From: an uncultured Nostocoides sp.
GTDB lineage: Bacteria > Actinomycetota > Actinomycetes > Actinomycetales > Dermatophilaceae
Length of the DNA stretch: 10,635 nt
Reading direction: 5' to 3'
Assembly: GCA_936931335.1 (NCBI GenBank)
Contig: CAKZIH010000249.1
Location: forward strand, 1-10,635
In this document: in pieces, positions 6,816-10,635 of the stretch
How the letters are laid out: each line of letters begins with the position of its first letter
How positions within the stretch are numbered: the first letter of the stretch is position 1
Position numbers and translations under genes: made by a program
The notes under the pieces: model-generated
Seen by the model: only the letters and a program-made list of their open reading frames with translations
Database searches by the model: none
What the model was told of the DNA's origin: nothing

Positions 6816-7883
6816 TCAGCCGCGGAAGAGGTGGGGTCGGTGGTGGTGACCGTGCTCCGGCGCCGCCGGGAGCAGTTGCGGCATGACCTCACGCTCAAAG
6901 AGCTCCACCCCGGACAGGTCGTATGCCGATTCCGCGAAATAGGTGATGGCGTAGGCCAGCCCCTGGGCCTGCAGGCCGGTGAGCCGTTCCAGGATCTGCT
7001 CCGGCGTGCCCACCGCCGGCTGGGTGCGCAGGGTGCCCACCGCCTTGTCGACCTCGCCCGCCGAGATGCCCGCGCGGGTGAGGTGATCGGCATACCAGCT
7101 CAACCGGTCCTCGACCTCGCGCTCATCGGCCCCGATGACCACGTTGTAGTTGGCGCTGCGCACGATGGTCTCGAAGTCGCGGCCCAGGTCGGCGCAGTGC
7201 TCGCGCAGGATCTGCGACTTGCGCACGAAGCCCTCGGGCGTGCCGTCGAAGTTGGTGTAATCGGCATACTCGGCGGCGATGCGCAGGGTCTTGCGCTCGC
7301 CGCCGCCGGCGATCCACAGCGGTATGCCGTTGGCCGCCGACCCCGGCTGCGAGGTGCCCTGCAGCGGCCGCGGGGCGCACAGCGCGCCGTCCACCTGGTA
7401 ATGCTGCCCGGCCAGGGTCGCCGAGCCGGTGGTCCACGCCTGGCGCATGATCTCCACGCCCTCGCGCAGCCGGGCCAAGCGCTCCCCGGCGCCCGGGAAG
7501 CCATACCCGTAGGCGCGCCATTCGTGCTCATACCAGCCGGCACCGATGCCCATCTCGAGGCGGCCCTCGGAGATCACATCGACGGTGGCCGCGACCTTGG
7601 CCAGATAGGCGGGGTTGCGGTAGCTCATGCACGTGCACATCTGCCCCAGGCGCACCCGACCGGTGACCGCGGCGAAGGCCGACATCAGCGTCCACGCCTC
7701 GTGAGTCGCGTCCGCGGTCGGCTCCGGCACCGTATGGAAGTGGTCGTAGACCCAGATCGACTCCCAGGCCGGTTCGGCATCGGCGCGCCGGGCCAGGCCG
7801 GCCATCACGCCCCAGTGCATCGCCGGGTCGATCCCGGCCAGATCCGTGCGCCAGCCCTGCGGGATGAAGATGCCGAATCTCAT
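6816..7883 (-). CDS. LLM-class, putatively F420-dependent oxidoreductase (TIGR03560-like)
   Basis: A 355-residue luciferase-like monooxygenase-fold (TIM-barrel) protein. It opens with MRFGIFIPQGWR and continues with SIWVYDHFH (42-50), SEGRLEMGIGAGWYEHEW (105-122) and PLWIAGGGERKTLRIAAEYAD (188-208). These are hallmarks of the actinobacterial subfamily annotated as F420-dependent LLM oxidoreductases. Such enzymes use reduced F420 or FMNH2 to reduce, or with oxygen to oxidise, a substrate that is not known for this subgroup. The cofactor is inferred from the family; no F420 biosynthesis gene is in the window. The last residues are His-rich (HGHHHRPH), perhaps only a tail or a weak metal site. 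I start at the ATG at 7883, not the in-frame ATG at 7904: homology begins there and a -10 box sits 7 nt upstream, overlapping the longer start. It is divergent from ugd. Confidence 0.88.
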   Translation of the reverse strand: MRFGIFIPQGWRTDLAGIDPAMHWGVMAGLARRADAEPAWESIWVYDHFHTVPEPTADATHEAWTLMSAFAAVTGRVRLGQMCTCMSYRNPAYLAKVAATVDVISEGRLEMGIGAGWYEHEWRAYGYGFPGAGERLARLREGVEIMRQAWTTGSATLAGQHYQVDGALCAPRPLQGTSQPGSAANGIPLWIAGGGERKTLRIAAEYADYTNFDGTPEGFVRKSQILREHCADLGRDFETIVRSANYNVVIGADEREVEDRLSWYADHLTRAGISAGEVDKAVGTLRTQPAVGTPEQILERLTGLQAQGLAYAITYFAESAYDLSGVELFEREVMPQLLPAAPEHGHHHRPHLFRG

Positions 7884-7890
7884 GCTTTCG

Positions 7891-7896
7891 ACGTTA
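7891..7896 (-). promoter_or_regulatory. -10 box of the LLM oxidoreductase gene (leaderless)
   Basis: TAACGT on the minus strand, 7 nt before the ATG at 7883, with no Shine-Dalgarno sequence between. It argues for the short start. It shares the 85-bp divergent region 7884-7968 with the ugd promoter. Confidence 0.55.
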
Positions 7897-7934
7897 CCGC
7901 GCATCCCGACGGGCCACCGGCGGCGGGGCGGGCA

Positions 7935-7955
7935 ACGGCCTACGGCCTACGGCCT
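7935..7955 (+). repeat. 7-bp tandem repeat (ACGGCCT, three copies) next to the ugd promoter
   Basis: Three perfect copies of ACGGCCT run from 7935 to 7955. The last T is also the first base of the ugd -10 box TAGACT. A gain or loss of a copy would move whatever lies upstream by 7 bp relative to the -10 box. Confidence 0.8.
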
Positions 7956-7960
7956 AGACT
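7955..7960 (+). promoter_or_regulatory. -10 box of ugd (leaderless)
   Basis: TAGACT fits TAnnnT and ends 8 nt before the ATG at 7969. The spacer TCCCGATC holds no Shine-Dalgarno sequence. No recognisable -35 is seen; the place where one would lie is partly taken up by the 7-bp repeat. Confidence 0.6.
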
Positions 7961-7968
7961 TCCCGATC

Positions 7969-9150
7969 ATGTCCCCCACCGCTCCCGCGACCGTCGCCAT
8001 TGTCGGCACTTCCTATGTCGGCCTCTCCCTGGCGATGCTGCTGGGTCGACACAACCATGTGCGGGCGCACGACATCGACGAGCGCAAGATCGACCTGCTG
8101 CGTGCCGGTCGCAGCCCGATCACCGATCCCGACATCGAGCGTTTCCTTGCTCACGAGGATCTGGACATCACCTATACGACCTCTCCCGAGGAGGCGTATG
8201 CCGGGGCCGAGTTCGTCGTCATCGCCACCCCGACCAATTACGACGAGGTGACGAACTACTTCGACACCCGCTCGGTGGAGTCGGTGATCCGCGACGTGCA
8301 GCGCATCAATCCGGACGCGGTGATGGTCATCAAGTCGACGATCCCGGTCGGTTTCACCGCGGGTATCCGCGAGCGGCTGGGGACCGAGAATGTGATCTTC
8401 TCCCCCGAGTTCCTGCGCGAGGGTCGCGCGCTGCACGACAATCTCCACCCCAGCCGGATCGTCGTCGGCGAGGTGAGCGAGCGGGGACAGCGTTTCGCCG
8501 ACTTGCTGCGCGACGCCAGCGAGGAGCCGCAGGCGCCGATCCTGCTCACCGGCAGCACCGAGGCCGAGGCGATCAAGCTCTTTGCCAATACCTACCTGGC
8601 GATGCGCGTGGCCTACTTCAACGAACTGGACACCTTCGCCTCGACACACGGGCTGGACACCCGTCAGATCATCGATGGTGTGGCGCTGGACCCGCGGATC
8701 GGGGCGCACTACAACAACCCGAGCTTCGGTTATGGCGGCTACTGCCTGCCCAAGGACACCAAGCAGTTGCTGGCCAACTACCGGAATGTGCCGCAAACGC
8801 TGATCTCGGCGATCGTGGCGGCCAACACCACCCGCAAGGACTTCGTCGCCGACGACATCGTCGCCAAGGCGCCGCAGGTGGTGGGCATCTATCGGCTGAT
8901 CATGAAGGCCGGGTCCGACAACTTCCGCTCCTCATCGGTGCAGGGGATCATGAAGCGGATCAAGGCCAAGGGGATCGAGGTCATCGTCTACGAGCCCGAG
9001 TTCGGTGAGGACAGCTTCTACGGCTCCGAGGTCGTCGGCCTGGCGGAACTCAAGGAGCGGGCCGACCTCATCGTGGCCAACCGCCGCACCCCCGAGCTGG
9101 CCGATGTCGCGGACAAGATCTATACCCGGGATCTGTTCGGCAGCGACTGA
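7969..9150 (+). CDS. ugd: UDP-glucose 6-dehydrogenase, short enterobacterial-type
   Basis: A 393-residue nucleotide-sugar dehydrogenase. It oxidises UDP-glucose twice with NAD+ to UDP-glucuronate, a precursor of capsules, teichuronic acids and other acidic surface glycans. The N-terminal Rossmann start is IVGTSYVGLS (11-20), with Ser where the second Gly of GxGxxG usually stands. Further motifs are VIATPTNYD (84-92), IKSTIPVGFT (121-130), FSPEFLREG (144-152) with Glu147, and AIKLFANTYLAMRVAYFNE (201-219) with Lys203 and Asn207. The catalytic Cys259 sits in GYGGYCLPKDTKQLLA (254-269), with Asp263. The C-terminal UDP-binding domain ends KIYTRDLFGSD. The length and run-by-run wording match the short Ugd of enterobacteria (about 388 residues), not the 430-residue-plus type common in actinobacteria. 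The ATG at 7969 is chosen over an upstream in-frame start because homology begins there and the -10 box is just before it. UDP-mannose-type substrates are unlikely but not excluded. Confidence 0.95.
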   Translation: MSPTAPATVAIVGTSYVGLSLAMLLGRHNHVRAHDIDERKIDLLRAGRSPITDPDIERFLAHEDLDITYTTSPEEAYAGAEFVVIATPTNYDEVTNYFDTRSVESVIRDVQRINPDAVMVIKSTIPVGFTAGIRERLGTENVIFSPEFLREGRALHDNLHPSRIVVGEVSERGQRFADLLRDASEEPQAPILLTGSTEAEAIKLFANTYLAMRVAYFNELDTFASTHGLDTRQIIDGVALDPRIGAHYNNPSFGYGGYCLPKDTKQLLANYRNVPQTLISAIVAANTTRKDFVADDIVAKAPQVVGIYRLIMKAGSDNFRSSSVQGIMKRIKAKGIEVIVYEPEFGEDSFYGSEVVGLAELKERADLIVANRRTPELADVADKIYTRDLFGSD

Positions 9151-9178
9151 GCCGGGCTCACCGGTACCCCGGGTGGCG

Positions 9179-9202
9179 CGGCATACCGGCGCAGGTATGC
9201 CG
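9179..9202. terminator. Hairpin A in the ugd / VOC convergent gap (candidate bidirectional terminator)
   Basis: CGGCATACC (9179-9187) faces GGTATGCCG (9194-9202) across the 6-nt loop GGCGCA: a perfect 9-bp stem, with a G-T pair possible one step outward. It lies 28 nt after the ugd stop and 38 nt after the end of the convergent VOC gene. No T-run follows on either strand, as is common for actinobacterial terminators. Both arms are the over-represented word GGTATGCC and its complement. Confidence 0.6.
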
Positions 9203-9231
9203 TCCCAGCCGGCGGGCCAACCGGGACGGCA
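9198..9231. terminator. Hairpin B, overlapping hairpin A
   Basis: TGCCGTCCC (9198-9206) pairs with GGGACGGCA (9223-9231), a perfect 9-bp stem with a 16-nt GC-rich loop. It shares 9198-9202 with hairpin A, so the two cannot both be fully formed on one molecule. It could stop the VOC transcript coming from the right, with A stopping ugd from the left. Confidence 0.5.
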
Positions 9232-9240
9232 CACCGGGAC

Positions 9241-9726
9241 TCATTCCTGCCAATCGCTCGGCGGGGCCGGAACCTGGCCGGCCGGTAGCGGCCGGTTGAA
9301 GCGGACCATATTGCCGACCGGATCGCGGAAGGCGCAGTCGCGCACCCCATAGAACTGGTCTTGCGGCTCCTGGAGCACCTCCGCGCCGCTGCCGCGGACG
9401 TGCTCGAAGAGCGCATCGACATCGTCGACAGTGAACATCACGGCCGAGAGCAGGCCCTTGGCCAGCAGGTCGTGCATGGCGTCGGCGTCGCTATTGCTCA
9501 GCGGCAGCCCGCCGCCGGTGTAATTGTGCAGGACGATCTCGATGTCGGGCTGCTTGGGGGTGCTCAGCGTGACCCAGCGGAAGTCCCCGTTCTGGACATC
9601 GGTATGCACGGCCAGGCCGAGGGTGTCGCGATAGAAGCCGAGCGACGCCTCGGTGTCATTGGTGAAGACGAAGACACTGGAGATGGCCAGGGTCGCGGTG
9701 GACGGTGCGGATGATGAGGTGGTCAT
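9241..9726 (-). CDS. VOC (glyoxalase/bleomycin-resistance fold) protein
   Basis: A 161-residue vicinal-oxygen-chelate-fold protein with two beta-alpha-beta-beta-beta modules. Module 1 is about 15-68: VFVFTNDTEASLGFYRDTLGL, closing with DIEIVLHN. Module 2 is about 93-145: VMFTVDDVDALFEHVRGSGAEV, closing with DCAFRDPVGNMVRFNRP. Family members include glyoxalases, dioxygenases, and antibiotic-binding or -modifying proteins. The usual metal-binding His/Glu at the first strand of each module and at the DPxGN..E position are not seen: residues there are Val, Met and Arg. Glu63 is the one kept candidate. A metal-dependent reaction is therefore doubtful, and ligand binding or an unknown activity is as likely. 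The ATG at 9726 is chosen because the fold begins there and a -10 box lies 7 nt upstream. The longer open frame to 10320 runs antisense-like through the AraC gene and is not coding. Confidence 0.85.
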   Translation of the reverse strand: MTTSSSAPSTATLAISSVFVFTNDTEASLGFYRDTLGLAVHTDVQNGDFRWVTLSTPKQPDIEIVLHNYTGGGLPLSNSDADAMHDLLAKGLLSAVMFTVDDVDALFEHVRGSGAEVLQEPQDQFYGVRDCAFRDPVGNMVRFNRPLPAGQVPAPPSDWQE

Positions 9727-9733
9727 GTCAGCG

Positions 9734-9739
9734 AAGTTA
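9734..9739 (-). promoter_or_regulatory. -10 box of the VOC gene (leaderless)
   Basis: TAACTT on the minus strand, 7 nt before the ATG at 9726, with no Shine-Dalgarno sequence. It lies in the 71-bp gap after the AraC gene, so the VOC gene can be read alone as well as from the regulator's transcript. Confidence 0.55.
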
Positions 9740-9797
9740 ACCGCCTCGGTATGCCGCGCGCTTCTTCGATCCTGACCGGTTCGCCGAGCCAGCGGCG

Positions 9798-10187
9798 CTA
9801 GCGGCGCGGGCGGGTGACCGCCTTGGCGATGCACCCGGGCACGCCGCGCAGTTCGTCGTGGGGACGCGCCCGATAGGCGCTCGGGGTCTCCCCGACCAAT
9901 TCGGTGAATCGGCTGGAGAACGACCCCAGGGAGGTACAGCCGACCGCCATACAGACCTCGGTCACCGACTGATCCGTATTGCGCAGCAACGACATTGCCC
10001 GCTCGATGCGCCGAGTCATCAACCAGGAGTAAGGGGTTTCCCCGAAGGCTTCCTTGAAGGAGCGCTGGAAATGGCCCACGGACATCAGGCTTTCGCGCGC
10101 CAACTGGGGCACGTCGAGTGGCTGGGCATAGTCGCGGTCGATCCGATCCCGCGCCTGCCGCAGCCGGATCAGGTCCGCGCGCTCCAT
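9798..10187 (-). CDS. Small AraC-family transcriptional regulator (DNA-binding domain only)
   Basis: A 129-residue protein made up almost wholly of the AraC/XylS double helix-turn-helix. HTH 1 is about 24-45 (LDVPQLARESLMSVGHFQRSFKEAFG). The linker helix is about 53-69 (YSWLMTRRIERAMSLL). HTH 2 is about 73-95, followed by the signature FSSRFTELVGETPSAYR (90-106). There is no N-terminal effector-binding domain; one-domain members of this kind (MarA/SoxS-like in build) are controlled by their level or by partner proteins. The last 20 residues are a basic tail. It is followed on the same strand by the VOC gene after 71 bp, a pairing that makes the VOC gene its likely target. The ATG at 10187 is the only good start. 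A palindrome overlaps its promoter. Confidence 0.9.
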   Translation of the reverse strand: MERADLIRLRQARDRIDRDYAQPLDVPQLARESLMSVGHFQRSFKEAFGETPYSWLMTRRIERAMSLLRNTDQSVTEVCMAVGCTSLGSFSSRFTELVGETPSAYRARPHDELRGVPGCIAKAVTRPRR

Positions 10188-10194
10188 GGGCGCC

Positions 10195-10200
10195 AGTGTG
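10195..10200 (-). promoter_or_regulatory. Weak candidate -10 box of the AraC gene
   Basis: CACACT on the minus strand, 7 nt before the ATG at 10187. It keeps the A and T at positions 2 and 6 only. The call rests mainly on having the same spacing as the better boxes in this window. Confidence 0.3.
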
Positions 10201-10213
10201 CCGGATGCGGCAC
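10198..10213. promoter_or_regulatory. Palindrome over the AraC promoter (candidate operator)
   Basis: GTGCCG (10198-10203) and CGGCAC (10208-10213) form a perfect 6-bp inverted repeat around GATG. It covers part of the candidate -10 box and the spacer upstream, where a bound repressor would block transcription. A second inverted repeat, CGGGA/TCCCG, lies at 10240-10254 in the same divergent gap. Which protein binds is unknown; AraC proteins usually prefer direct repeats, so autoregulation is only a guess. Confidence 0.35.
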
Positions 10214-10278
10214 TCGCGGGGGGCCAGGGCGGTGGTGCCCGGGATCGAGTCCCGCGACTGGCGGCTTCGGGAAACTGT

Positions 10279-10284
10279 CAGACT
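10279..10284 (+). promoter_or_regulatory. Candidate -10 box of the CoA-binding protein gene
   Basis: CAGACT lies 6 nt before the ATG at 10291, with A and T at the two most conserved positions. No Shine-Dalgarno sequence is present (GCGCGG precedes the ATG). Confidence 0.35.
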
Positions 10285-10290
10285 GCGCGG

Positions 10291-10635
10291 ATGACGACGC
10301 ACCACGCTTCGGCCGCGCACCGCAATGACCCCGAACTTATCCGCGACCTGCTTGAGGCGCCCGGCACCTGGGCCGTTGTCGGGCTGAGCGACGACCGCTC
10401 GCGCACCGCGTGGCCGGTCAGTCGCTTCCTACAGGCCGAACTGGGCAAGACCATCGTTCCGGTCCACCCGTCCGCGGTGAGCGTGCACGGCGAACCCGGG
10501 TATGCCGCACTCGCCGACATCCCGGACGACACCCAAGTCGCGGTCGTCGACTGTTTCGTCAACTCCGGCCGGGTCGGCGCGGTCGTGGACGATGCGATCG
10601 CGCAGGCCGAGCGCCTCGGGATCCGGGCGATCTGG
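10291..10635 (+). CDS. CoA-binding-domain protein (YccU-like), cut by window edge
   Basis: The frame is open from ATG 10291 to the end of the window, 115 codons. It reads as a CoA_binding_2 (YccU-like) Rossmann domain. The first strand and loop are WAVVGLSDDRSRTAWPVSRFLQ (about 25-46), followed by KTIVPVHPSAVSVHGEPGYAALADIP and then VAVVDCFVNSGRVGAVVDDAIAQAERLGIRAIW. This order (VVGLSD, IVPV-P, VDxFxxS, a helix, then a strand) is typical of the family, which binds CoA or a similar nucleotide and has no firmly assigned physiological role. About 20-30 residues are probably missing at the C-terminus, given the usual 130-150. It is divergent from the AraC gene over 103 bp. Confidence 0.85.
   Translation, partial: MTTHHASAAHRNDPELIRDLLEAPGTWAVVGLSDDRSRTAWPVSRFLQAELGKTIVPVHPSAVSVHGEPGYAALADIPDDTQVAVVDCFVNSGRVGAVVDDAIAQAERLGIRAIW

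Larger units (their letters stand above)
9151..9240. other. Convergent gap with clustered inverted repeats
   Basis: These 90 bp between ugd and the VOC gene hold hairpins A and B, described separately. A small palindrome, GAGCCGGGCTC (9149-9159), runs across the ugd stop codon. No open frame or RNA gene is seen here. Confidence 0.5.

Noticed and set aside
7869..7883. A riboswitch or leader RNA before the oxidoreductase or ugd genes
   Set aside because: Both genes appear to be leaderless, leaving no transcribed leader to hold a riboswitch.
6831..9008. A 725-codon plus-strand open frame running opposite the oxidoreductase and through ugd out of frame
   Set aside because: It crosses two well-supported genes and a promoter region, shows no domain, and has shadow-frame composition.
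9727..10320. N-terminal extension of the VOC frame through the AraC gene
   Set aside because: This part overlaps the AraC coding region in another frame. The VOC fold and its -10 box place the start at 9726.
1..10635. A defence island, CRISPR array, prophage, insertion sequence, toxin-antitoxin pair or biosynthetic cluster
   Set aside because: No repeats-with-spacers, transposase, integrase, nuclease or NRPS/PKS motifs are seen in any gene. The genes are ordinary chromosomal enzymes, envelope proteins and one regulator.

Overview
This window is high-GC DNA with the character of an actinobacterial chromosome. Codon third positions are almost all G or C. Most genes appear to be read from leaderless promoters, and there is a TIGR03560-type luciferase-like (putative F420-dependent) oxidoreductase and an LCP-family cell-wall protein with a long disordered cytoplasmic head. 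I would guess the order Micrococcales or a neighbour, but nothing in the window fixes the family. There is no rRNA, tRNA, insertion sequence, prophage, CRISPR array or toxin-antitoxin pair that I can support.

Layout. At the left edge, on the minus strand, an exported protein is cut off after about 20 codons (1-61). It overlaps by ATGA the end of a family 2 glycosyltransferase with C-terminal membrane segments (58-1170). Divergent from this across 49 bp is an LCP (LytR-CpsA-Psr) glycopolymer transferase (1220-2782). It converges on a large secreted M4 (thermolysin-like) metalloprotease with an unassigned C-terminal domain (2807-5470, minus). Next on the minus strand come an acyl-CoA dehydrogenase (5609-6775) and the luciferase-like oxidoreductase (6816-7883). 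Divergent from that is a short-form UDP-glucose 6-dehydrogenase, ugd (7969-9150, plus). A 90-bp convergent gap with two overlapping hairpins separates ugd from a VOC/glyoxalase-fold protein (9241-9726, minus), which lies downstream of a small AraC-type regulator (9798-10187, minus). The right edge holds the start of a YccU-like CoA-binding-domain protein (10291-10635, plus).

How the genes fit together. The glycosyltransferase, the LCP protein and Ugd all point to surface glycopolymer assembly: UDP-glucuronate supply, sugar transfer, and attachment to the wall. They are not one operon, so a shared pathway is inference. The protease is an independent secreted enzyme. The acyl-CoA dehydrogenase and the oxidoreductase are probably separate catabolic or redox functions. 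The AraC regulator and VOC protein form a plausible regulator-target pair.

No gene cluster here looks like a new defence, secretion or biosynthetic system. Two signals are not explained by the gene list. First, the word GTATG/CATAC, especially GGTATGCC, is strongly over-represented. It occurs in every reading frame, in both orientations, in genes and between them, and is often made with codons otherwise rare here (ATA, GTA, GCA, AGT). Second, six genes have an AnnnT -10-like box placed 6-8 nt before the start codon (two more have a weaker match), implying widespread leaderless transcription.
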